Source: Lysobacter enzymogenes (lineage in GTDB: Bacteria; Pseudomonadota; Gammaproteobacteria; Xanthomonadales; Xanthomonadaceae). Taken from it: a DNA stretch of 64,000 nucleotides. The position numbers were made by a program, and so were the translations under genes. The notes beneath the pieces are model-generated. The model was not told where the DNA came from and did not search any database. It saw nothing but the letters and a program-made list of their open reading frames with translations. Positions within the stretch are counted from its first letter, which is position 1; the number at the start of each line of letters is the position of its first letter. Location: assembly GCF_017355525.1 (NCBI RefSeq), contig NZ_CP067395.1, positions 124,001-188,000 of the forward strand, read 5' to 3'. Shown here piece after piece: positions 1 through 8,564 of the stretch.

Positions 1-325
1 TTCGCAGGGCGCGGCGGCGAGGGCGGGGTGGCCCCCGCGTCGCGATGCCGCGCTCAAGCGACGGTTCGCCGCGCGGCATGGGCGGATTCAAGGCCGCCGC
101 GGCGACCGCGGCAAGCCGCCCCGGCGCTTGCCCGGATGGCGCGTGACGGCGCGCGCAGAGGAAAGGAAAAGACCGGAAAAAATCGTGCGGCAGTTACGGA
201 TCCGGAAACATCCGCAACCGCGCCTGCGTCGCAACAGCAGGCGCGATGCGTGGCGCACCCGCGAGCTTCAACGCGCAGGGCCCGAGCGAACCGAAGACGC
301 GGCAGTCCCTGCGCAACCCTTCGTG
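1..325. other. Upstream flank without a recognised gene
   Basis: High-GC sequence downstream of the hydrolase gene that ends at 326. Open frames run through it on both strands, but none has a recognisable domain or a convincing ribosome binding site. I see no clear terminator hairpin. Confidence 0.4.
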
Positions 326-1441
326 TCAGCGCGCCGCCGCCGCCGGCGCCACCCCATAGAACTCCGCAATCTTCGGAATGAACCGCTGCGGATTCGCACC
401 CGCGAGATTGGTCAACAGCACCACCGCCAAGCCCTCATCCGGATACACCACGAACGCCGCGCGCGCACCGCCGATGCCGGCCACCTGCCGCGTCGGCGAC
501 GCCTGCAACACCGGCCAACCCGCGCCCCAGGCGCCATCGGCGCCGCTGTTCAATTTCTCCGGCGTCCACATGCGCCGCAGATGCGCCCGATCGATCAGCC
601 GCCCGTCCGACACCGCGATCAGCCAACGCGACAACTCCTCCGCCGTGGTCTGGATGCCGCCGCCGGCCCACAGGCTGTAGGGCATGTCGTAGATCCAGCG
701 CGACAAGCGGCTGCCATCGTTCTTCGCCAGCGTCCCGCGCGGCGTGTAGCTGTAGATCGTCGCCGCGTTGGCCACCAGATCGTAGCTGTCGCCGAACGTC
801 GTCAACGGCATGCCGACCACCGCGAACTGGCGCTGCGCCATGTATTGCTCGTAAGGCAGATTCGTCTGCTTGACGATGATCTGCGCCAACAGCCCGTAGT
901 TGGTCTGGTTGTAGGCGAACCGCTCGCCGACCGGCGCGCCCAACGGCAGCGTCTTGACCGCCGTCCACGCCGCCGCCTCGTTGCCGCCGCCGATTAGCCC
1001 GCGCTGATCGACGATATCGGGCAGGCCGGACGTATGCCCGAGCAACTGGCGCACGCGGATCGTCCGCCACGCGGCGGGCAGGTCGTCCAGGTAGCGCGAA
1101 GCGGGCGCGTCGAGATCCACCTTGCCGGCTTGCGCGAGTTGCATCATCGCCACGCCGGTGAAGGACTTGGTGGCGGAGTTGATGGGGAAGCGGGTGTTGG
1201 GCGTGACCGGGACTTGGTTTTCGACGTTGGCGAGGCCGTAGCTTTCGGACAGGACGACTTGGCCGTCTTTGATCACCGCGACCTGCAGGCCGGGGATTCG
1301 TTGGTCCGTCATGGTTTGCTGGACGAAGTTGCGGGTTAGGGTGTTGGCGTCTTGCAACGAGGTGGCAGCGAGGGCGAGACACGGGAACGACATCAGTACC
1401 GCGGTGATGAGAGCGGTGATGCGGGGTTTTGCAGATGGCAT
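326..1441 (-). CDS. Secreted serine hydrolase, beta-lactamase class C / esterase-like
   Basis: 371 residues from the ATG at 1441, chosen because it begins a clean Sec signal peptide (residues 1-26, ending LALA). An upstream in-frame start would put 50 non-signal residues in front. The catalytic SxxK tetrad is S89-A-T-K92. A conserved HTSGLPD block lies at 136-142 and a Y-N-Q at 177-179 stands where the family has Y-S/A-N. The C-terminal IGGARAAF region sits where penicillin-binding relatives have H/K-T-G. The family includes AmpC-like enzymes, D-aminopeptidases and lipolytic esterases; the sequence does not decide among them. It is probably periplasmic or exported. It stands alone, with the low-GC island beginning just upstream. 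Confidence 0.85.
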   Translation of the reverse strand: MPSAKPRITALITAVLMSFPCLALAATSLQDANTLTRNFVQQTMTDQRIPGLQVAVIKDGQVVLSESYGLANVENQVPVTPNTRFPINSATKSFTGVAMMQLAQAGKVDLDAPASRYLDDLPAAWRTIRVRQLLGHTSGLPDIVDQRGLIGGGNEAAAWTAVKTLPLGAPVGERFAYNQTNYGLLAQIIVKQTNLPYEQYMAQRQFAVVGMPLTTFGDSYDLVANAATIYSYTPRGTLAKNDGSRLSRWIYDMPYSLWAGGGIQTTAEELSRWLIAVSDGRLIDRAHLRRMWTPEKLNSGADGAWGAGWPVLQASPTRQVAGIGGARAAFVVYPDEGLAVVLLTNLAGANPQRFIPKIAEFYGVAPAAAAR

Positions 1442-1711
1442 GCGAGTCCCTAGGCCGGAGGTGTTGGTGAAGTGAGGTTTAAGAGCCGAGTGGCAGCCCA
1501 CGGTCAGTCGGACGTCCTGCGCGGGTGAAGAGTTTAAGTGCGTGTCAATCTCAAGCTTCGGCGGGATAGGCTCTACTTGATAGGGATTCACGAGACAGAC
1601 GAATGGTAATCAGCTTTGTAAGTGACGTTGTGTTTCACATCCGTGTTTCCGTCATGCTGAGAATGTCTGCGGGTTGCAAATTGCTAGTCAGGCAAGTTTT
1701 CTATTGGTGCG

Positions 1712-1739
1712 TTGATAGTTGCGCGGTAGTGTCTATAGT
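1712..1739 (+). promoter_or_regulatory. Candidate sigma70 promoter for the oxygenase/HEPN pair
   Basis: TTGATA at 1712-1717 and TATAGT at 1734-1739 are separated by 16 bp, in an AT-rich stretch about 85 bp before the start codon at 1824. It is consensus-like, but predicted by eye only. Confidence 0.4.
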
Positions 1740-1823
1740 CCAGTCACCTATGAGCTGGCTGGAATATCTAGCTCCAACTGACGCGACCGAAAATCTAGGC
1801 GCAGCCTTTCTGGGGAGGTAGGA

Positions 1824-2480
1824 ATGGCCGATGGCTTCGAAAGGGTACGGGTTGCACTCGCCCGCAATGGGTATGTCTATTTGCGCGATCAACCTTCTAA
1901 ACAGATTTCACAACTGATGCTTGAGCTCGCCACTCGTCTCGGAGGTTCAATTCGAACCGGACGAGGTGGTGCCGTAATTGAGTTGCTGGAGGAGCGGGAA
2001 GCAGTCGATGCACCTCTGTGTTCACTCAGTCGCATGACTGGAGCTGGCGCACAGCCTTGGCATGTCGATGGATCTCATTCGACACTGCCACCGAGATACT
2101 TAATTTTCGGCTGCCAGTCGATTACAGGTGCTGGTGTGGCGCCAACTCAGCTTCTCAGGATCAAAGATGCCGGGTTGCCGCACCCAGCCAGTAACCGAGA
2201 GCCCTTTGTAGTAAGAAATGGGCGGGCTAGCTTTTATTCCACAATAAGCAGTTTAGATCGGCCTTGGATTCGCTTTGATCCTGGCTGCATGCGTGCCCAG
2301 ACAGATGAGGGGCGATTAATCGTAGAGAAATTGTTGTCGGCGCAGATCAGTCCATTTGTTAGTTTGGAATGGCAGGTGGGCGATATCTTAGTAGTTGATA
2401 ACTGGGCGGTGTTTCATAGGCGAGGCAAGGCTTCTGGGCTTGGGCGCCGAACGCTTCTGCGCATCTCACTTGCGAGCTAA
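1824..2480 (+). CDS. TauD/clavaminate-synthase-like 2-oxoglutarate/Fe(II) oxygenase
   Basis: 218 residues. The start at 1824 is supported by a strong ribosome site (GGGGAGG a few bases upstream). The facial triad of the TauD/TfdA superfamily is visible: H80-x-D82 inside WHVDG, then a distal H198 in DNWAVFHRRG, with an arginine (R209 or R213) placed to bind 2-oxoglutarate. The protein is shorter than typical TauD enzymes (about 280 residues), so it is a compact member whose substrate cannot be told. Composition is clearly lower in GC than the surrounding chromosome, which suggests transfer. Its stop is 26 bp from the preferred start of the HEPN-motif gene, so the two are probably one transcript. 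Confidence 0.7.
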   Translation: MADGFERVRVALARNGYVYLRDQPSKQISQLMLELATRLGGSIRTGRGGAVIELLEEREAVDAPLCSLSRMTGAGAQPWHVDGSHSTLPPRYLIFGCQSITGAGVAPTQLLRIKDAGLPHPASNREPFVVRNGRASFYSTISSLDRPWIRFDPGCMRAQTDEGRLIVEKLLSAQISPFVSLEWQVGDILVVDNWAVFHRRGKASGLGRRTLLRISLAS

Positions 2481-2506
2481 GTATGCAAAATATTAGGCGA
2501 GGCACG

Positions 2507-3460
2507 ATGCGGGCACTCCCGCCTGCACTTTCGGAAGACGCGCTGTATGGAAAGGCGACGCTTTATGCTCGGCGCGCGCTACAGGCTAAGGAGCTGGGTG
2601 AAGAAGATGCCTATCAGCTCTGGGCGACACTGTCTTTAGAACTGCTCGGAAAATACGCACTAGCGAGAATCCATCCTAGCTTAGTTGTCGATCCCAAGAA
2701 TCCAAATAGTATGCTGGAAGCATGTGGGATCTCCACTGCGACAGCGGTACGAACGGTCGACGCTAACGAGGTCTTTCTGCGGCTGAAGCATGTGGTTTTG
2801 GGATTTAATTCCTTGGCGTATGCAGCATGCAAGGACTTGGCTGATCGTCGTAATGCTGAGCTCCATTCTGGGCATGCTGCATACGTTGGAATGAGTCTAG
2901 AGGAGTGGGAGGGTAAGCTCTGGCACGCCGTGAGGCTTATTTTGCAGTCGACTGGCAAGGATCTGGAAGACTTCATTGGTGGTGCAGCCGCTGAAAAGCA
3001 ACAACTGCTTGAACACTTATCTCATCTTAAACAGCAGTCTGCCCTGCAGAAAATTGAGCATGCTCGCGATCAGTTCGGCAAGGGTGACGATGGCAAGAAG
3101 CGTTCCCCAAAAATGATAGAAGATCAAAGGACTGCATCCAGAGCGTGGCGCTGGTGGGAGCTGTCTCGTCGGGTCAATAGTTCTTGCGGGAAGCATTGGA
3201 CGCGTATCTGTCCTGCCTGCGAATGCACTGCAATTTTAGGCGGCGATAAGGATTTTGAGGAGCTAACGGAGGATCAGGACGAGCTCACTCCTGGGTATGA
3301 AGAAGTTGAAATAACTTATTCTCCTGTTGAATTCATCTGCACTGAATGCGATTTGCATCTGTTCGGTACTGACGAACTTTCGGCGGGTGGGCTTGAAGAG
3401 GAAATTGTGGAGTTGGAAGAGCGTGAAATTAGTTACGAGCCGGACTATGGGAACGACTAA
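2507..3460 (+). CDS. HEPN-motif protein with C-terminal zinc ribbon
   Basis: 317 residues from the ATG at 2507, which has GAGG upstream; a start at 2483 would add eight residues. The N-terminal half is helical and contains R-N-A-E-L-H (about residues 115-120), matching the RNxxxH active-site signature of HEPN ribonuclease folds. The C-terminal part carries CPAC and CTEC pairs about 40 residues apart, a likely zinc ribbon, and ends in an acidic tail. HEPN proteins are often toxins or effectors of anti-phage systems, and a zinc ribbon would suit nucleic-acid binding. That role is an inference: I do not recognise a named family. It follows the oxygenase gene on the same strand in a low-GC island. 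Confidence 0.55.
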   Translation: MRALPPALSEDALYGKATLYARRALQAKELGEEDAYQLWATLSLELLGKYALARIHPSLVVDPKNPNSMLEACGISTATAVRTVDANEVFLRLKHVVLGFNSLAYAACKDLADRRNAELHSGHAAYVGMSLEEWEGKLWHAVRLILQSTGKDLEDFIGGAAAEKQQLLEHLSHLKQQSALQKIEHARDQFGKGDDGKKRSPKMIEDQRTASRAWRWWELSRRVNSSCGKHWTRICPACECTAILGGDKDFEELTEDQDELTPGYEEVEITYSPVEFICTECDLHLFGTDELSAGGLEEEIVELEEREISYEPDYGND

Positions 3461-3471
3461 GCAGTTTTAGT

Positions 3472-3969
3472 TTAAGGTGCTTGGCAGGCTCTCTCGATGA
3501 TTTCAATTATTTCAAGCGGTTGCGCAGACTGTTTTGTAAATAAATACTTGGCTAAATTGTCGACGGCTTTCCAGTTTTCTTTTAGTAGCTCATGCGCCTG
3601 TTTTTCGTAAAGGTCATGTTTTTTGCTCAGTCCAGCTTTCTGTAGCTGCAACTTCATTATGTCGTAATCGGGTTCGGCGGCCACAGGATTGGGCGTCAGA
3701 GTTTTATCGTGTTCTGAAGCAATTATTTCGCCGGCTAGGCCCGCGCATAGAACTACAGCAAAATCTTGCGCCACATCTTTGTCTCTTTGTGCAGAGGGGT
3801 CTTGAGGTTTTCCTCCGCGCGCGCATTTCGATCTGCTGAGTGATAGATAGAGCTCGCCCGCGCCATAATCAAGTAGATTTATTTCGCCCACAATTGCGTG
3901 GTATTTTGATTTATGCGCCAAGACAGCGTGCGCCGCCTCGTGGTATGCGGCCTCTCTTTGAATTGTCAT
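3472..3969 (-). CDS. Stand-alone M41 (FtsH-like) metallopeptidase domain protein
   Basis: 165 residues with the zinc motif H10-E-A-A-H14 near the N-terminus. The following AVVLCAGLAGEI block and DYDIMK (about 101-106) line up with the FtsH peptidase domain, where an aspartate is the third zinc ligand. The C-terminal LLKENW...LAKYLF...EIIEII also follows the FtsH helical pattern. There is no AAA ATPase module and no membrane anchor, so this is only the protease half. AGAGGA just upstream is a good ribosome site for the start at 3969. It converges on the HEPN gene with an 11-bp gap. Substrates are unknown. Confidence 0.6.
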   Translation of the reverse strand: MTIQREAAYHEAAHAVLAHKSKYHAIVGEINLLDYGAGELYLSLSRSKCARGGKPQDPSAQRDKDVAQDFAVVLCAGLAGEIIASEHDKTLTPNPVAAEPDYDIMKLQLQKAGLSKKHDLYEKQAHELLKENWKAVDNLAKYLFTKQSAQPLEIIEIIERACQAP

Positions 3970-4239
3970 GAGTTCCTCTATGGCAACTGGTCGCTAAATT
4001 TGTTGGTCTAGAATCGACTGTATCGTGCATTCGGTGCGCGCGACGGGACGCTAATATCGTTCGGCTGTATTGCTTGGGGTCGATAATGCGGAATTAGGTG
4101 CTGCGCGCTCTGAGCCGGGCTGGTTGTTGAGCTAATAATCCATATGCTTTGATGGGTTTTTTGGGGGCTGGTTTGGCGGTTTTAGCTCGCATTGGTGATC
4201 TATTAGATTGAGTTGCGCGGTGTTTTTTTGAGTTATTTC
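3970..4239. other. AT-rich intergenic stretch of the island
   Basis: Low-GC sequence between two minus-strand genes. It probably holds the promoter of the M41-like gene. I see no gene, repeat or convincing terminator. Confidence 0.35.
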
Positions 4240-5091
4240 TTAATTGCCATATGTGTCGCCTTCAAGTCGAGTGACCGCCTCGTTCATGGTGTAGTGAACG
4301 AATTGTTTTCCCATTTCGGTTAATACATACGGTTTTGTGTTTTCGAAAGCGGATTCCATAGTTGTCGGCGCGGAATTGCGAGTGCTGGTTTTCGTCGGCC
4401 GCTTTCGGATGAATTGTCCCAGCGCATTTGTGTCCCGCTCTTGCCTTATAACGCTGCCAGTACTGAGGTCGCGAATAAGGAGTTTGTAAAGATCGGCTTC
4501 GGCGGAGTCCTCTCTCGGGATATCTCCATAAATAGATGACCAGATTTCATAGCGAGTTGATCCTGGATATTGAAATATCTCTCGAATCACGGCGAAATGA
4601 GCTTCGTGATATAGCTCCAGCCAGTCTATAAATAATCTAATGACGTCGTCAGAGCAAACACGGGTTCCCGCGGCATTTATTATTAGGTTGGCTATGTAGC
4701 GCCTTTTTTCATGGGTGTCAGCTTCGTCCCATGCGCGAAATGCTTTTCTAACTAAGCATAAATATTCTTTGCTTTGGATGCGATCTTCGATTGTGCTCCC
4801 GAAAGTATCGAAGCGCTTTTCAATTTCCGACAGGGTGTCGCGAAGTTCAGATATCTTCTCTTGATGTTCTTCAAGCCATTGAGTTTGGAGCGAGTCTTGC
4901 TGGAGAGTATCTTCCTCTGCTCGGTACTCATAGGCGGCACTGAGAAATCCTCCGATCCAAGGAATGCTGCCAAGTGCTGCGAGTACAAATTTCTCAATTA
5001 TTCGGCGGCGACGAGATGGTTCGGTCTTAGCGAGTTCCTGCCTAAGTCGTTCGACAATTACGCGGTCATCAGGAAGTTGGGTGTCTGACAT
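4240..5091 (-). CDS. Unknown protein: hydrophobic segment, coiled coil, winged-helix-like C-terminus
   Basis: 283 residues from the ATG at 5091; a TTG four codons upstream is possible but less likely. Near the N-terminus is an arginine-rich stretch followed by a glycine-rich hydrophobic segment (LAALGSIPWIGGFLSAAY), which may insert in a membrane. Residues about 60-110 are rich in heptad-like Glu/Gln/Leu, suggesting a coiled coil. The C-terminal part ends with YVLTEMGKQFV, typical of the last strand-helix of winged helix domains. I recognise no family. Composition is low-GC like its neighbours, and it lies among apparent defence or mobile cargo, so a role there is possible but unproven. Confidence 0.6.
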   Translation of the reverse strand: MSDTQLPDDRVIVERLRQELAKTEPSRRRRIIEKFVLAALGSIPWIGGFLSAAYEYRAEEDTLQQDSLQTQWLEEHQEKISELRDTLSEIEKRFDTFGSTIEDRIQSKEYLCLVRKAFRAWDEADTHEKRRYIANLIINAAGTRVCSDDVIRLFIDWLELYHEAHFAVIREIFQYPGSTRYEIWSSIYGDIPREDSAEADLYKLLIRDLSTGSVIRQERDTNALGQFIRKRPTKTSTRNSAPTTMESAFENTKPYVLTEMGKQFVHYTMNEAVTRLEGDTYGN

Positions 5092-5463
5092 AAGTTTGCC
5101 CAAGGGATAAGGTCTGTATGCCGGTGGAATGTATAGATGCTGGAACGGCGCGCTACATCAGGGGGTGCCAAGCGCGCTTGGCGTGGGTGAGTTTTAGACT
5201 CTTGAATGGCATTCTTTGTGGGTTCAATCCGAGAGCTACATCCATAGCGCAATCGGAAGGGATGAGGCGTCTCGCAGTGGTTATCTGCGTTCGCCAGAAG
5301 TTGCTTTGGAGTGAAAGCGGAGGTCGGCACCTATCACTGACCGAATTATCTTAGCTAGTTACGTGGCTCGGCGGTCAATTAGGACATGTCTGATTGACAC
5401 TCGTCGCTAGGTGCCGCAAATTCATGTTCAAGGAGCGTCGAAACTCCCAAACACACAGCGATA
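5092..5463. other. Right margin of the low-GC island
   Basis: Mixed-composition sequence between the unknown island gene and the terminator at 5464. Short open frames are present without ribosome sites or recognisable motifs. I see no integrase or direct repeat that would mark an attachment site. Confidence 0.35.
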
Positions 5464-5489
5464 CCCACCTTCGTCAACGGTGGGTTTTT
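5464..5489 (+). terminator. Intrinsic terminator
   Basis: CCCACC (5464-5469) pairs with GGTGGG (5479-5484) around a 9-nt loop and is followed by five T residues. No plus-strand gene ends just before it, so it may terminate a short RNA or form part of the leader structure that follows. Confidence 0.6.
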
Positions 5490-5661
5490 CATGCCTGCCG
5501 TTTGGGCATGACGACGCGATCTCCTGCGTCGGGAGGGCGGCTAATACAACACCCGCAAGGGGAATACGCCCGCCGGCTGTGTGCGGTTTCGAACCTCCCG
5601 ACTTCCCGCCGGCTGCATGCCGCACCGCGCGGGTTCCCCGCCAAGGACAGGAGTACCGCCC
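5490..5661 (+). ncRNA. Candidate structured phage-type leader RNA (C4-like)
   Basis: Right after the terminator comes a compact region with a perfect 9-bp inverted repeat (GTCGGGAGG at 5528-5536 and CCTCCCGAC at 5594-5602) and a direct repeat CCCGCCGGCTG (about 5569 and 5606). It leads into a small protein gene. The layout (hairpin plus GGTGGGTTTTT, then GGGAGG/CCTCCC pairing) reminds me of the C4/CI-type antisense RNA regions of P1/P4-like prophages. This is recognition from memory only, and a covariance-model search would be needed. Confidence 0.3.
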
Positions 5662-5946
5662 ATGCCCCGCAAACCCGACCACACACCCCCGCACGAAGGG
5701 GTGGTGATGCCCGTCGACGCCTTCAAAGCCCTTTCCGCCTTCCAGCAGGAACTGCACGGCATCGTGCGGACCTTGCAGCCCGAGGTGTTGATCGAGATCG
5801 GTTATCCCGCCGGGCAGGACCACCGGCTGCTGCGGGAGGTGTTCCAGGCGCTGGCGCGGCGGTTGGATCCGGTGATGGATGCTTGTGTCTGGTCGCCTTC
5901 GGATGGAGGCGTCGCAGGGGCGGGCGGTTCGCAGCGGTTGCACTGA
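5662..5946 (+). CDS. Small hypothetical protein downstream of the structured leader
   Basis: 94 residues from the ATG at 5662, picked because AGGAG lies at 5649-5653 with good spacing. The central part reads GVVMPVDAFKALSAFQQEL, then QPEV, then a helix with FQALARRLDPV. This pattern (G-x-hydrophobic-P start, helix, QP turn, helix) resembles small xanthomonad proteins of the XAC0095 type, but I am not certain. No catalytic motif is visible. It may be expressed under control of the leader region before it. Confidence 0.45.
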   Translation: MPRKPDHTPPHEGVVMPVDAFKALSAFQQELHGIVRTLQPEVLIEIGYPAGQDHRLLREVFQALARRLDPVMDACVWSPSDGGVAGAGGSQRLH

Positions 5947-6083
5947 TGCGCGCAAGGCGGGTTCCGGCAGCGCCCGCTCGAATCCGCCCGCAGGTTTGCG
6001 GCTGAAACCAAGCACGCAGCGCCCAAAGGTTGTCGCCGCCATCGACCAGGGCGGCGACGCCGTCGGCACGCCGGTAGCATCGC

Positions 6084-8192
6084 TCAAGGGGACTGCACCG
6101 CACCGATGGCGCCTGCGCCGGTGTCCTTGCTTTCGCGGCTCGAACGTAGGGCCGAGGCGAGTCTGCGGTGAAGCTGTTCCGCCAGCTTGAAATGGCCCTC
6201 GGCGGTCGGGTGCATCGTGCCGTTCACGTCGCCGGAGCGCGTGGACAACTGAGTGAAGTAGCTGTCGTTCGCCGTGCGCACCAGTCGGTTGCGTGGGCTG
6301 AACGCCTGCCATTCGTGCGGCGTCTGGTTGTGCGAGCCGCTACCCAAGCCCGGAAGCGGGAGGCGTTGGTTGCGGCTGCGGTTTTGGGATTCGGACTCGG
6401 ATTTGGTGCACCAGCCCCGCCCGACGAACGCGTCGGACGTGTCCACGTAGGTAAATTGCGCTTCGGCGACCGAGGCCTGCAGGCTGCGCCGCAAGTCGGG
6501 CATCACGCGCATGACCAGTTCGTGTCCGGGGCTGAGCCGCCATGAAGTCTTCGGCGCTGGGCTTACGTCGAGCCCGAAGTACCACGGGCGAATGAAGCGC
6601 AACAAGCGGGGTATCTGAAGGTTGAACGCGGTCCATTGGTTGTTGCGGTCCTTGACTCCCTGAGTGTCCCGGTTTTTCGTCGAGTCGCCGCACAGCGTCG
6701 AACCGGCGGTGACGACGTCGGTGTTGTTTCTCAGGACATCGGGGTATGAGGTCACCAAGGTGTTGCCGGGCGGCGATTTCAGGCCGATATCCCCCATGGC
6801 TTCGGCCAGCCATCGGTACCGAAAGGGAAGTTGAATCGCCAGGGTGTCGGAGGTAGCGCCGCGGCACCATTCTTTCTGGGCGGGCGGACAAACGACGGTC
6901 TGTCGGCGCAGCAGGCGATACGGTACATCGAGTGCGGCATTCGCGCCGTCGCGCGGCATCAGGGCCCAGGCGACGAGTTGCGCAAAGCCGGCGTCGTTCC
7001 CGCCGACCGACATGAGGATCGCGTCGGGCTGGACCATGTCGGAGCAGCTCACCAAGTCGAGTGCGGACGCGGGCATGCCTTCCCCGGCAACGCGCATGTC
7101 TCTCGGAACCCGGCGGTAGGCCTCCATCTTCGCCAGTTCGCCCCCCGCTCCGGCTTGGGCGATGGAGTCGTCCATCCGCTGCGTCAGCGCCTTCGCGCGT
7201 TCCGGCGTAACGCGGCACAGTGCGCTGACCGCCGCTCTCAATTGCGACATCTTGAGCCGGCACTTGGAGCTGGTGGCCTTCTGGCATCCCGACTTCTTTT
7301 CGACCCCTATCCCTGGCGGGTCGAGCTGACGCACCAAGATGCCGTCGAAAATCTCGGCGCCGGAGCAGGCGTATTGAAGGAAAACCACTTCCTGTTGCGG
7401 GTCCGTCGCGGCCAGGCGCGCGGCGGCGACGTTCTGCTGGTTCCAGTACGATCGATGACAGTTGGTGTCGCGCCAGCTCGCTCCTTTTTCGATGTAGTCG
7501 CCGGGCTTCTTCCACGACGACTTAAGCCAGTCCAGACTATTGTCGTCGGGTAACGGCTTGTCATTCCATCGCGTAGGTACGTCCGGGTTGCCCTCGCCCG
7601 AGGCATAGGAATCTCCCAGCCCGAGGATCACCACGCGTCTGGGGTGCACGTAACCGGCGGCAAACAGCCGGCCATCGGCGGTGTCAGGACGAGCGGGGTC
7701 GTCATCGGCTTGTACGCGGACGAGGGACCTCCGCGACGGCACGAGCGTTTCCAGGTAGTCGCAACGAGCATGGTCGGAGACGACAACCGCATCCACCGTC
7801 CAGGTACAGGACGCGGCGGCGGCGAGCGGCCCCCGCACCTCGATGACCGTAGCGACAAGATTCCCCCGCACATACTCCAGAAAATCCCGTTGATACTGCT
7901 GATCGTCCTCGCTCCACACATCCGACTGGCCTTCGGGCAGGGCGGAATACGGCGACTGATTGGCCGCGGCGAGCCGTGCGTACCATTGGTCGAAAGATTC
8001 GCCCGGATTTGGCAGCGCGCCCTCCGGCGTTCGCCAGCGGCGGTTGCCGTCCACTATTTGGGTGCGCTGCGGGAATGTCGATGCCACTTTCCAGGTGATT
8101 TCGGAGGCCGGTTGCGCGAACGCTGCTCCGGACACGGTCGCCAGAAAGAGCAGCGGCCATGCGATACGAGTTGAAATAGACGGGCGGCTCAT
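6084..8192 (-). CDS. Secreted SGNH/GDSL-family hydrolase (lipase/esterase-like)
   Basis: 702 residues with a Sec signal peptide (1-26, ending AFA). SGNH blocks are clear: GLGDSYASGEGN with the nucleophile at S195, GGND (397-400) for the oxyanion hole, and HPTAEGH with the catalytic His at 661. Eight or more cysteines in the middle suggest disulfides and an extracytoplasmic location. It is much longer than single-domain GDSL enzymes (200-350 residues): about 180 residues precede block I, and the hydrolase core itself carries insertions. Likely substrates are lipid or polysaccharide esters, which cannot be specified. It is transcribed alone, away from the repeat field upstream. Confidence 0.8.
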   Translation of the reverse strand: MSRPSISTRIAWPLLFLATVSGAAFAQPASEITWKVASTFPQRTQIVDGNRRWRTPEGALPNPGESFDQWYARLAAANQSPYSALPEGQSDVWSEDDQQYQRDFLEYVRGNLVATVIEVRGPLAAAASCTWTVDAVVVSDHARCDYLETLVPSRRSLVRVQADDDPARPDTADGRLFAAGYVHPRRVVILGLGDSYASGEGNPDVPTRWNDKPLPDDNSLDWLKSSWKKPGDYIEKGASWRDTNCHRSYWNQQNVAAARLAATDPQQEVVFLQYACSGAEIFDGILVRQLDPPGIGVEKKSGCQKATSSKCRLKMSQLRAAVSALCRVTPERAKALTQRMDDSIAQAGAGGELAKMEAYRRVPRDMRVAGEGMPASALDLVSCSDMVQPDAILMSVGGNDAGFAQLVAWALMPRDGANAALDVPYRLLRRQTVVCPPAQKEWCRGATSDTLAIQLPFRYRWLAEAMGDIGLKSPPGNTLVTSYPDVLRNNTDVVTAGSTLCGDSTKNRDTQGVKDRNNQWTAFNLQIPRLLRFIRPWYFGLDVSPAPKTSWRLSPGHELVMRVMPDLRRSLQASVAEAQFTYVDTSDAFVGRGWCTKSESESQNRSRNQRLPLPGLGSGSHNQTPHEWQAFSPRNRLVRTANDSYFTQLSTRSGDVNGTMHPTAEGHFKLAEQLHRRLASALRSSRESKDTGAGAIGAVQSP

Positions 8193-8564
8193 CCGTAAAC
8201 CCTCGCGAGATCGAAGCCTGATGGCTTGCTGGCCATTGGGGGCGGTCGACGAGGCGGTAGCGCCGAGTGCCGGCGCCGAACATCGACCGGGTGGCCCCCC
8301 ATAGCCCGATCAGGATGTTCTTCAGTCGGATACGTCGTCTGGTGGTAAACCCGGACTTGCCTGATGGGCCGTCGCTCGGTCATGAGATTGGCGGCCGCTC
8401 GTGCGCCGCAGGCGCGGGGATAGGGCCAGGGTTGGGCGACGCATGCACCAGGGGAGTGCGCCCTGTCCTGCTGGCGGGCAGGGCGGTCGCAATGGGTCGT
8501 GCGCCGCCGCCGCTCCGCCGGGGCCGGGTCTCGGCCCGTGGCGCTGCATTCGCAACCCGAATCG
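8193..8564. other. Intergenic region upstream of the SGNH hydrolase
   Basis: No convincing gene. It should contain the hydrolase promoter on the minus strand. All frames are open simply because of the high GC content. Confidence 0.35.

Noticed and set aside
1603..1821. A 72-residue frame at the island edge
   Set aside because: No ribosome site, no recognisable motif, and it covers the likely promoter of the next gene.
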